A DNA stretch of 64,000 nt from Cyclina sinensis (Eukaryota > Mollusca > Bivalvia > Venerida > Veneridae): NCBI GenBank assembly GCA_012932295.1, contig JAAONU010000003.1, positions 30,800,361 through 30,864,360 on the forward strand, given 5' to 3'. The notes beneath the pieces are model-generated. The model searched no databases and was not told where the DNA came from. It saw nothing but the letters and a program-made list of their open reading frames with translations. Of the stretch, positions 38,601-49,700 are shown in pieces. Each line of letters begins with the position of its first letter. The stretch's first letter is position 1. A program made the translations under genes and the position numbers.

Positions 38601-38662
38601 AAGAAGGAATTGAGCGTGATATATCAGGCAGTATAGCACGCTGAATACAAGCGCGCGCCCGC

Positions 38663-38720
38663 TGACGTCACTGAGAACGCCACTGTTAAATAGTGCACAT
38701 ACTTACGTCCCTTATAAATA
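38663..38720 (+). promoter_or_regulatory. Perfect CRE plus TATA-like box next to a fold-back element
   Basis: TGACGTCA, a perfect palindromic cAMP-response element, sits at 38663-38670 just after a GCGCGCGC run. A TATA-like TATAAATA lies at 38713-38720. The block adjoins an inverted-repeat element (38731-38916) and shares its GTGATATATC motif at about 38614. The sites may therefore be transposon-borne and not a host promoter. Confidence 0.25.
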
Positions 38721-38730
38721 TACGTACGTG

Positions 38731-38916
38731 TTAGAATGGAAATAGATTTTAATATTTTCGTGATCTACCGTCGTATATATCACGGTTTCTCGTTCATATG
38801 CGTAATTTTTTAATCACTCAGGCCTACGGCCTTCGTGATTAAATTACTACGCATCTGAACTCGACACCGTGATATATCAGACGGTATATCACTCAAACTT
38901 AAAATCTATTTCCTAA
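38731..38916. mobile_element. Fold-back (inverted-repeat) element
   Basis: The left arm 38731-38818 and right arm 38833-38916 are reverse complements with few mismatches: AAATAGATTTTAA, GTGATCTACCGTC, ATATATCACGG, TGCGTAATTTTTTAATCAC. The loop holds a small GGCC-TAC-GGCC hairpin. The ends read TTAG...CTAA. The transcript of either strand would form a hairpin of about 85 bp. A partial arm motif also occurs upstream at 38612-38640. Confidence 0.8.
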
Positions 38917-39316
38917 ATAACAACAAAATATAAGTTTATGGTAATGTACTATGTAAGTAAATAAATATATCTGGTCTGTTCAGTGTCAGATACACAAACA
39001 AGACAATTATATACATTTCATTATCTACATGAAAGCATGGGGGACAGCAATACCTATTTCTTTTGCAATATTATTCAAAGTACAAAGCATTTCTAATTTC
39101 AGAAGATTTATGGATATACATAGACAAATTTCTTAATTCAACTGCATTTTCTGAAGTCAATTGTTTGATGAATTTAGGTATATTTGGTATGTTTTATATA
39201 TCTTCTCATCAGATCAATATACAATGGAAATTCTAACAGGAAATGAAATACTTTGATCAGTTTGCACATTTCTCAAAAACCGTCAAACAGTAGCTTTGAC
39301 AACTTTATCACATTAT

Positions 39317-39718
39317 TTAAAGCAACTGACTCACAAATAATCCAAAGATGAAAAAAAAGAAAATGTTTATACGTCTAGAAGAACATATCTGAACTAAGTT
39401 ATTGACCCAGAAACACATCACAATATAAAGATGTACACCCTTTTATTGGTAAAAAATTTACCCTGTTAATTCACCGGGTAGAGAGATACTTTGGTTATAT
39501 CATTAATTTTGACAGAGCATAACAACTAGTCTCTGTGGCTCAGTGGTGTAGATCGTCGCTCTATATTTTACTGACCTAAAGGGCATGGGCTCGAATCCAG
39601 GTGGAAACTTTTTTTTTTCAGTTTTCATACTGAATAGAAGCATAATATTATGTTTTTCCATAGTATATTAACTTCTCTTCAATTTTAAAGAAAAACAATT
39701 TTCAGTCAGTTGCTTTAA
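39317..39718 (+). mobile_element. TTAA-flanked inverted-repeat element with internal tRNA-like promoter, copy 1
   Basis: The ends are TTAA-AGCAACTGACTCAC (39317) and GTCAGTTGCT-TTAA (39718). TTAA at both boundaries is the target signature of piggyBac-type transposition. Inside are box A TGGCTCAGTGG (39537-39547) and box B GGCTCGAATCC (39589-39599), so a tRNA-like unit, then a T-run that could end a Pol III transcript. A full-length relative lies in the opposite orientation at 56889-57324, showing that the whole unit moved together. No open frame for a transposase. Confidence 0.8.
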
Positions 39719-42700
39719 CAAATTTTGTACAATAAAAGTAATGTGTATATTGGAAATAATAATTTCAATAAAATCCTGTCATTATTTAGGAACAAAGTCG
39801 ATGTAAGTCTAAGTATGTGTATTGAAGGGAAAAAGTCAACAGTTTCAAAAACATTAGACATTATTAGCTTGACATCATAAATTATTCACACCTATAAGGT
39901 GTAACAAAGTGTTAGTAACAAGCATTTGCAACAGTGGAGTTAAAATACTTTAAGGGGTTTGGTCATGTAGATTATTTAAAACTGTAGGAACATAGGTAAG
40001 AAACTTTAATACTGCATGTTCACTTAACTCAAAGTCTCATTGTTTCATAGGATAATACAATAACAAAAAAAGAAGTTATGTTATAAATCAGAAGAGTGCT
40101 TGTTCGTATTGCCAACATGGAGTTTTGGCCAAGTAACTAGAACAGGTGGACAGATAATTTTGACCAGTGTACGTCATCATAAGGAACTAACTGCATAAAT
40201 TTAATTTTTGAAAGCCCTTTTGTTTCCAGTATATGGTACCTTCCCTACAAGATTTAAATTGCTGCAGCCATACAAGATTTAAAACATTACAGTTTCAACC
40301 CACAGTCTATGTTTTAGTAGTCATGAACAGTTTCAAGTGATAATGAAAGCCAGTAACTGTTAATGATGCAATAAGTACTGTTCATTGCTACTTGTAGTAC
40401 TTAGATAGTTTTGTACTGGGCACCGGTAGATAACCTATTAAAATTAAATGTTTATTTGTTTCAAAAATACTGCAGTTATCTGTAGCAATATTTAATGCAC
40501 CTTGTACCAATGACCTTATTGATAATACACCTAAACATACCCCCTACCTTGTTTATATGTAAAATTTATTTATCATTTTGATACAATCAATTTAAGGTTT
40601 ATTGTTGAACAATGTCCTGGTTTCACTCAGAGCTTGGCACACTCATTCTGAAACGTAAATTCTTATGGCAAAGTTTTGTACTCTGAAACAGCAGATGGTG
40701 AAAAATTGATTAGTGTTGAATTATTTATATTTTAAATCTTACGAGCTTCGTGATTAGTAATCATCACCCACAGAGAAAACATTTTTCTTTTTCATTGTTC
40801 TGTCTTGATTATTTTTAGCTTTACCCGATAATTTAAGAGAACTGAAGCAATTGTTTGACCACTTGAGTATTGTGATTAGCATGATCTTCATACATGATTA
40901 TAAACAGAAATATTATTTGATAAAAAATTTGATGAATATATTTACAGCATGATTATTCTATATATGCGGTTTATCCAAAGTGTGTAGAGTAATCCATATA
41001 TTGGAGAAATTGCTATAGTTTTAAATTTTATACCACAGTAGGTGGTGTAACAGTGAACAAGTGTGTGCCATGCTATAACAGATAAATCATGCAGCTGTAG
41101 CAGGCTGGATAGTTTGAAGAATGCTTGAGTGAGTGTTGAACATTGCCATACAACTGATTTATGAATATTGCTTCATGATGACTGTGTGCCTATGTACATT
41201 TGATAGAATACCAGGGTGTAAGGTGGTGTCAGTTCAGTGCTGAATTCTGCAGTTATACCATGGCTACATATACCAGCACAGTAGAAGTTGTACAACAAAG
41301 GATTTTTTTCAATATGATACAACCTATTACTTAAGCTTATTTTTCTGAAGTTTTTTTTTGTTGAGATAACATGTAAAAGTTGCTTATGTTGAAGACAAAG
41401 AAGTGTGAGGCACAGCATATTAAATGTCCTCATTGTGTGACTGTGCACATGAGCACACTCACTGCACAACCTGTTATCTAATTACGGAAAAAAAATTATG
41501 AGAGCAGTGCAGTAAGATTAGATATTAAAATTTTGTATTGATATAATTTACTTGGATTACTTTCCTAATAAGGTGTGTTGCCGCACAGAAAATCTTATTG
41601 TGTTGGAGTGCTTGTGATGAAAACATTTTTTTTCCTTTCTGGTTGTTTTAAATCCTGTCCTACTGGTTGTTTTATAATCCGTTTGAAAGCTTATAGAAAA
41701 TTTTAAATCGCATGTCTTTGTTGCTTTTGTCATTTCGTCATGTCAAGTGAAGGACTTGGAACAATGCCAGAAGAAGTAGTGGGTCAAAACAAACGTAGAA
41801 CAGCTGATTACGAGATTAAGTTGACAAAATCAAAATATTGAAAGTTCTGTCTGTGCTGTCCTAAATTTTCTCAAATTTTATACTGAAATTATATTATTTG
41901 TTTGTTTTTTTTTGTGTGCAAAAATGGGAAATGTTTTAAACATTTTTGTAGAAATTTTTTGATCATTTGTTAATCATTTATAATAACAAAGGATTATCGT
42001 TTAATGTGGTTTTAATATTTATATGAAAAAGGAGTTCTGCCTTATAAGGTAAATATTGCACTTTAAATTTTTACATATTGAAAACAGCTATAGTATATAA
42101 TGTTAAAAGATGGTTTGATTTAATTTAGTTTCAAAAATTTCTTCTCCGACTTTTCTCTTCAGAAGTTACAGTTTTGTCCACAGTTTTGAAGTAGAACATT
42201 TTACCTCAGAGGAATCATTATTTTCCTGTATAGAAGAAAACCAAAGAACTACAGTCATTTATCTTTAGCCTAGAGAAAACATTTTGCCTGATTATGTGCC
42301 TTTCAGATTGTCCTAACTTATCGTGATTTCAGTTTGTAGTATTTTCATTTTTTGGAAAATGTGCCCTCATCCAAGCCCTGGTGATGGATGAGGAGCATTA
42401 CTGGAATAAAAGCTGGAGTATGAACATGTATACGACAGTAGTTTTGTGAGATGCACATTCAACAGAACTCCATTCATCAGAAATGAAAACCAGCTGATTT
42501 TCATAGTTTAAAGAATAATGTTTGTTAACATTTCAGCCCTCACAAAAGGCTATCAAAGGTTGAACCTTATGAGATATGGAGGATGCTCAGCCTCTGGCTT
42601 TGACTCCAGTAATGCGCCTCTCATTGGTTTACATTTCCGGTAGTCTCACTATTTCACCTAAGAAGGTGAACAGATTTTATAGGTTGACATTTTATAGTTG

Positions 42701-44640
42701 TGCACCTTCTACATCTCAATTTGATCTGCGTCTGCTTATGCTGATTTGCCCAATCATATTCAGTTGGGCACATATTATCGCTTGTTTGTCCCATAATTTG
42801 CAGAGTTTAGATGAAATATGATAACTTTAACCATACCAGTCCCTTTCATCAAAGAAAAAACACACAGATGGTATAAGTAAAAACCAAAACACTTGTTTTG
42901 TATCTGATTATCTGTTATTGAAAGTTTGGCATTCGGAATTCACCAATGATGAAGGCAATGATGTGATTGCTGCAGAGGAAATTACCCAGGTGTTCCTTCT
43001 GTGAGATTTCCAATCAGTTGTATGCAGTTTAAAATTAGGCTTAAAGGTTGAACAACTAAAAAATATCAGATCTATAAAAGCGATTCAACACTTTAAGCAT
43101 AAAATGATAATAAATTAGGCTACATTTCCGGTGAATTAAACAGTTACATGATAATTTTCACAAAACTATTGTCACATTTGTCATGCTAGTATAATATCGA
43201 AGCTTAAGGTTTTCTTGAGAAAATAATATCATTTTTGATACTTTTTTCTATCAGTTTTAATCAGTCATTTCCAGACCATTTTACAAGTATTGTATTGAAT
43301 TGATGTTTTGTAATCCTAAAATGTAATTGATTTGATTTTAGCAGGCTAGGATGTAGATTGGATTTCATTCTCTCTTCAGTAACAAAGGTTTTTTCAGTCC
43401 GAGTGGTAAAATATTATTTAAGTTACTGGTTCTTTTTAGCCCTGCCCCACCCACCTCCTTGTTTGTAAAAGCCACTCTTGAACTTACTTCGAAATTTCTT
43501 GTAGAGTTTAATAATTAAAAACTTTAATTAATTCTATTTCAAAAGTTTTAAGCCTTTAATTGACTTCCAAGGATTTGTTTATTCCAGCTTTCTTTTAGTC
43601 TTTTTTAAAACATTTTTGTGACCTAGAATTCTTTTTTTAACACAGTAGGGGTCCACCAAATAGAACCAGTCTTCTTTTAATGTTATCTTTATAAAAAATA
43701 ATTGTAGCTTTTTTGAGAATAGCAAATAGAAAGTTATACTAGACCTTGGGAATGATATTTGAAGGTCACAGAAAGACAGTCAAGTTAAACTCTGTTTATA
43801 GGTAAACTGAATACAGTCCTTATAAGTAAATAATACAGTCCTTTACAAACAGCTTTAAAAAAAACAATGATGTAAAGAAATCTATGTACCTATTATTAAG
43901 ATATATATGGTTTGTAAATAAATGCAGTGGGGTAAGACGAGATATGATTGAGTTAACTTTTCAGCAGGAAGCATTGTTTTCAAAAAGGTGATAAATTGTA
44001 ACCATTCAGTAAGGGTTCATTGAAGAAGTATTTTGAGAATGCCTGTTGTCAACATTATAGTAGCTCTATTAGGAAATTATGTCAAAATTTGAAACAGTTT
44101 AGTGCAAACTTAACTGTTAAAAAGTGTCATATTATATATAATGTGAAAGAAAATATTTTACCTATTGAATTAATATTCAATCTTTAACTAAAATGGCATA
44201 TTTTGTGCATGTTTCATTAGTTAAGACTTTTAATTGTTCATCTTGTGTAGAACCTTAAATTACTATGGATAGATAAAAGAATAATTCACTGAATTAAGAT
44301 GGGTGAGTAATGCATAAAAATGGCAATCAGCTTTTCATCGCAACAGTAAAATATGTTGTTTTTTCCTTTCTGTGTAATAGTTCTTTAAATTAGGTAGTTT
44401 TTTAGTTATGCAGAAGTTCTGTATTATTGTATTATTGTATGATTAGTTTTGTTACCTTTATTGTCAAAATGAAAAAGTATATATAAGATCTTCTATACAT
44501 GACGGTAAAGAACTGTTATCCTGAAAGCGACTGAAAATACTGATGAAGACCCCAGCATTCTGAACAACAAAAATGTAAAATTATCATGTCATACTGAGTA
44601 GAATTAGAAAAAGACATTTTTAGATTAAACATGTATGACA
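39719..44640. other. Single-copy AT-rich region, no firm feature
   Basis: Nothing with splice-framed coding character was found. A slightly less AT-rich block at 42540-42830 has an ATG-initiated 81-codon frame (MEDAQPLALTPVMRLSLVYI). A donor-like GGTAGTC inside it would give a phase compatible with exon A, but it is weak. Confidence 0.4.
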
Positions 44641-46110
44641 AAAATTTTTGTGCAGTAAAATATTTTTTTTACTATAACTTCTTTATTTCTTTAGGGATTT
44701 ACTTCAAGCTTCAAATTATGTTTCTTATCATCACTCACATCATATTTGGTAAGGTTCATAATTCTAGAATTATCTCCCCTTTAAACATAGAAATTTCCTT
44801 TAAAATTGTAATATTTTAATAATAACTTTTTTCTTTCTGGTGGGATTTACTTTAAACTTCAAATATAAGTTCCTTACCATCACCCACATTATATATGATA
44901 GGCTCCTTACTCTTGCACCCATATTTCCAGAATTATCTCCTCTTTAAACATAGAATTTCCCTTAAGAATTGTAATATTTTACTGTCACTTCTTTATTTCT
45001 TGTGGGATTTACTTTAAACTTCAAATATATGTTTCTTATCATTACCCACATCACATGTGGTAAGGTTATTAATGCTAGCACCCATATTTCTAGAATTATC
45101 TCCCCTTTAAACATAGAATTTTCCTTTAAAATTGTATTATTTTACTGTCACTTCTTTATTTCTTGTGGGATTTACTTTAAACTTCAAATATATGTTTCTT
45201 ATCATCACCCACATCACATGTGGTAAGGTTTTTAACTCTAGCACCCATATTTCCAGAATTATCTCCCCTTTAAACATAGAATTTTCCTTACAAATTGTAT
45301 TATTTTACTATAACTTCTTTATTTCTGGTGGGATTTACTTTAAACTTCAAATATAAGTTCCTTATCATCACCCACATCATATATGATAGGCTCCTTACTC
45401 TTGCATCCATATTTTTAGAATTATCTCCCCTTTAAACATAGAATTTCCCTTAAGAATTATAATATTTTACTATAACTTCTTTACTTAAAATATATGTTTC
45501 TAATAATCACACACATCATATTTAGTAAGGTTTATAACTCTTGCACCCATATTTCCAGAATTGTCTCCCCTTTAAACATAGAATTTTCCTTACAAATTGT
45601 AATATTTTACTGTCACTTCTTTATTTCTTGTGGGATTTACTTTAAACTTCAAATATATGTTTCTTATCATCACCCAAATCACATGTGGTAAGGTTTTTAA
45701 CTCTAGCACCCATATTTCCAGAATTATCTCCCCTTTAAACATAGAAATTTCCTTACAAATTGTATTATTTTACTATAACTTCTTTATTTCTGGTGGGATT
45801 TCTTTTAAACTTCAAATATAAGTTCCTTATCATCACCCACATCATATATGATAGGCTCCTTATTCTAGCATCCATATTTCCAGAATTATCTCCCCTTTAA
45901 ACATAGAATTTCCCTTAAGAATTATATTTTTTTACTATAACTTCTTTATTTTTGGAGGGATTCACTTCAGACATCAAATATGTGTTTATCATCACCCACT
46001 TTATATGTGGTAAGGCTCCTAACTCTAGAACCCATATTTCAAGAATTATCTCCCCTTTGATTTTTCTTAAAAAATTGTAATATTTTACTATAACTTCTTT
46101 ATTAATTTTG
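44640..46110 (+). repeat. ~163-bp tandem array, about nine copies
   Basis: Each unit has CTTCTTTATTTCTNGTGGGA, TTTACTTTAAACTTCAAATA, TCATCACCCACATCAYATG, CACCCATATTTCCAGAATTA and TCTCCCCTTTAAACATAGAA. Starts near 44690, 44840, 45003, 45168, 45330, 45480 (deleted), 45632, 45796 and 45956. Divergence is low, with two alternating flavours (ACATGTGGTAAGG and ATATGATAGGCTCC). The several 60-90 codon frames here are repeats of one another. It ends 340 bp before the first identified exon of the ankyrin gene. Confidence 0.9.
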
Positions 46111-46230
46111 AAGGTTTTTCAAAAATAAAATAATAAATATTATATGTTATTTCATCTACCATGGAGAAGATTCTTCTTTATACACAATGTACATCTATAA
46201 ATCTTGAATTAAATTAATTTTTTTTTTGTA

Positions 46231-46308
46231 ATAGTTATCCCTTTCTTAACTATCCAGTGACTATCCTTAAATAGTCGAGCATGCCATCTCCACGGGCAGC
46301 TTTTGTTT
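46231..46308 (+). repeat. Short interspersed repeat, copy 1
   Basis: ATAGTTATCC...TTAACTATCCAGT...AAATAGTCGAGCATGCC...CAGCTTTTGTTT. It matches a second copy at 49731-49804 at most positions and, from memory, a repeat common in bivalve genomes with a core like AATAGTCGAGC. Confidence 0.6.
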
Positions 46309-46448
46309 GACTTCTCTTATAACACATTTTACAGTATTCAGTCCATTTCCTTAAGACAATCCCTTAGCTATTTTAGGCTTAAGTCAAAATCAAGGAATAA
46401 ATGCTGTTCAATGAAAACAATGTTTCTAATGTAGATGTTTGTTTACAG

Positions 46449-46729
46449 ACTTTCTGGAGACAGTAGGGAAGCCCTTACATTTCTATGGATATGGTGGTTG
46501 TCCTGACACAACTATGCCTGAGAACCCAAACATTGATCCTGACACAGGATCAGATGGTTTCTATAATGCCAATGTCACAATGGCAACCACACATAACAAC
46601 AGAAATAATAACAGGAATCAAGGGGCACCACGGGTGTCGTCTGCTGGCATCAAGTATTATGACATTGCCACACAGCTTCTGGGCAAGGCAGGCTCTGATC
46701 TAGAGGACCTGTTTATAGCTGCAGCCAGG
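46449..46729 (+). CDS. Exon A of the ankyrin gene (N-terminal region)
   Basis: The acceptor is TTTACAG at 46442-46448 and the donor is GTGAGT at 46730. The exon is 281 bp: two bases complete a codon begun in an earlier exon, then 93 codons. The product starts FLETVGKPLHFYGYGG, goes through an Asn/Thr-rich stretch (NNRNNNRN), and ends with YYDIATQLLGKAGSDLEDLF then IAAAR, a helix leading into the first ankyrin unit. Because it is entered in phase, the initiator is probably in an upstream exon. An internal in-frame ATG (TTMPENPN) is a fallback start. Composition is clearly less AT-rich than the flanking array. Confidence 0.85.
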
Positions 46730-49700
46730 GTGAGTCAGTTGGCATATCGCAAAATATATAATTACATTGGCTCACATAAGATTTGGTAACTTTTTGTTTA
46801 CCTTCATTCAATATTTTATTGCTACTATTCAGTTTAGTTTTGTCCAGCTTAAGCACAATTACCAGTAACTTGGATCCTAGTTTGCCAATTTCCTGATTTT
46901 GAATTCAGGTAAATGATTATTAGCTGAAGAATGCTTTGCAATTTTTTTTTAAATTCTATACCTGCCAAGCTTAATGGAAAGTTTGTGACTTAAAATATAA
47001 AAAAGACCATCAGAAGAATTTATTTAGATCATGTATAGAGTTTACGTACAAATAGCAGACTTATTTTAAAAATGTTAGGTTTGATGTTTTCAGGATGGTA
47101 TATATGAGAAAGTCGAGAATTTCCTACACAGGAACAGGACTGATTATGTTGTTAGTATAGATGTTAAAGACAAAAAGACAGGAAACACTCCACTGATCTG
47201 GGCAGCCAAAAGAGGACATGCTAAGGTATGGATAAAGGTATTTTCTTCCTTCAGGCAAAACACTTGGTCCAACTTTAAGGACTTAATTCTCTCCCTGTCT
47301 TTGTTTATCACTGGAACTAGTTGCCCATGGTGAGTTAAGTCTTGTATAAAAAAAAATCCAGTTTCAAAAATGACCTTCATTCTTCTATAATGCATATAAC
47401 AGTGATATATGATATCTTGGTTGCATGAAAATCTCATCAGAATGACAATGAGTAGTCTGAATGGTGGAGTTGGGGATCAAACCTTAGCATGATAAGTCTA
47501 GAACATAACCACTATTGGCCACCAATTTGCTCCTGAAGAACTTAATCATCCCAAGTTTTCCTGAATGATTGGCAGAAGCATAGTTAATCTTATTGTCTGA
47601 CACAGAATCTGACTTCTTGTTTTAAATGTTTGCATGTTAAAGCAATAAAAGCTTTTGACTGTAAAATATTAGTATAGAATATTGTAGAGATCATACCTGA
47701 GCTCCGCTGCTAGGTGAGACATAAAAAGTTCTAATAAAGGGTGAATCTAGTGTACAAAAATGTTATAAGTATTACAGTTCTTTTTTCAACTCCTGTGAAA
47801 TAAGTCTAGTTTGGAAATGTAGCCTTTCTTGTAAAACATTCGAGGTTTTCTTTGTCTGAATTATGGCTGTCAGCCGATTTGACATGCAGTATCTTGGAAT
47901 TATGCTCAGTTTGACTGTCTGCATCTTCATTTCCAAATTTATTTATGTTTACTCGTAAGTCTTATTAGATTTCTTTTATCTTAAGATACCGCAATAACCC
48001 TTTAAACTTTGAGAAGGCCAGGTTATGTTTTTATAAGATTAAAGATATTTGACCTAGTTACTTTTGTAAATGATACTTTAGCAGTTTCCTTTCTTTCATA
48101 CAGATCAATTGAAACATTTTGAATGTGTCAGTTTGATATTGTAATAATTTGATGTAATTTACCAATAGTTTCACCTGGACATTTAAATGTCCTGTAATCA
48201 ATAGATCAATAAACTCTGATCAGCTGATTACGAAGTTCCCGTTTGGCACTTTGCCAGGTCTTTGTCTGTTGAGCAAGTCCACAACTGTCACTGTATTTAC
48301 ATTACTAATTTTAAAGTTGGTTATTTTTTCAAATTTTGTCAGCAAGTGCCAATTAGTGAAGTAATTGATCCCAAATAAATCAGTTACTGTCTTATTATAT
48401 GATAAACATTTCAGCTTTAAAAACATATGAACGTGATATTTATTTTTAATCACAATCATTTTGGAATTATATTTTTCAGGATATTACTGTTAAAAAAGTA
48501 GCTTAGAGCTAAAAACCTCTTAGATTCTTATTTTCTGAACTCAGGAAGTACACCATTCAAACTCTAAAGTAATTGATGAAGCTTCAACAGCCATCTTCAC
48601 CTTGATTATTTTTCTATAGATGAGATATCTTCATATATGAGTAAACAAATAAAGCAACCTTTAGCCTTTCAAGAATTCAAAGCATGTAACAGTTTAGTGT
48701 ACAATAATTTAATAGTGTTAAGCCTTAAAACACACTGATTCTTTCATGGCAGTTATGTGGCCTGCATTAAATTTAAGACTAAAACAACACTGGAGTCTTC
48801 AGAGAAACAGAACTGGCTAATCTGAAAGTAGTTTTGTTGACTGATTTGTTAAGTCTGTAGTATTGTTGACTGATTTGTTAAGGCTGTAGTTATGTTGACT
48901 GATTTGTTAAGGCTGTAGTATTGTTGACTGATTTGTTAAGGCTGTAGTAATGTTGACTGATTTGTTAAGGTTTATTTTTGGTTTATTATTTATGTTGGTT
49001 TATTTTAAAAGATCCAGTGTTGTTTGCTGATATTAAATGACCCTTGCATTGTTTGCTGATTTGTTGAGGCTCCAGTGTTAACTCTGCTGATTTCTTGTTG
49101 GCCATGGTTATTTGAGGATTTATTGGATGACTTTTATTGGCTGATTTGTTGTTCGTGGTTTGTATAGGCTCCAATTCTATTTGCTGTTTTGTTGTTAGCC
49201 ATTGTTGTTGGCTGATTTGTAATGGCTCCAGTTTTTAAGGCTGATTTGCTGTATGCCCCTGCTTTTGGCAGATTTGTATAGGCTTCTTTTCTGTTGACTG
49301 ATTTGTTGTATTCCACCATTATTGACTTGTTTGTTGAGGCTCCAGTGTTATTGTCTGTTTGAAAGAAAATCCTTTTCCAGTTTTGTATTTTGTTTTTTAA
49401 TGCATAGGTACCCCCACTCCCCAACTCCACCAAATCCCCCCATCCATCTAAAAAAAACCTTTTTTGGGTTCTTTTTTTTATGCATATAAACATGCTCTCA
49501 TTTCTTTTTTACCCTTTTAACCTTTCTGTCTCCCTCCACACCCATCCACCATTTAAAAAAAAAATCTTTTTGTTTCTTTTTTTATGGTATGAGTTCTTCT
49601 TCATTTCCTTATTTTGCTTCTGTTTTTTTTTTTTTTGGGGGGGGGGGGGTGTGGGTAGATACTTGCTTCTAGTTGTTTCTGATAAATAAAACAGGGGAGC

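Noticed and set aside
39531..39605. True tRNA gene in the TTAA-flanked element
   Set aside because: The D-to-anticodon region is too long and the anticodon arm is not standard. It is carried as part of a mobile unit in both copies.
42576..42821. First coding exon of the ankyrin gene (MEDAQPLALTP...)
   Set aside because: The only phase-compatible donor (GGTAGTC) is weak and there is no supporting similarity. Left as a possibility in the region note.
44631..45821. Series of similar hydrophobic 62-74 codon frames
   Set aside because: Copies of one frame in the 163-bp tandem array. Composition explains the Phe/Ile/Ser-rich sequence.
48836..48980. Regularly spaced 29-bp repeats as a CRISPR array
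   Set aside because: Units are contiguous with no unique spacers, and the sequence is an animal intron.
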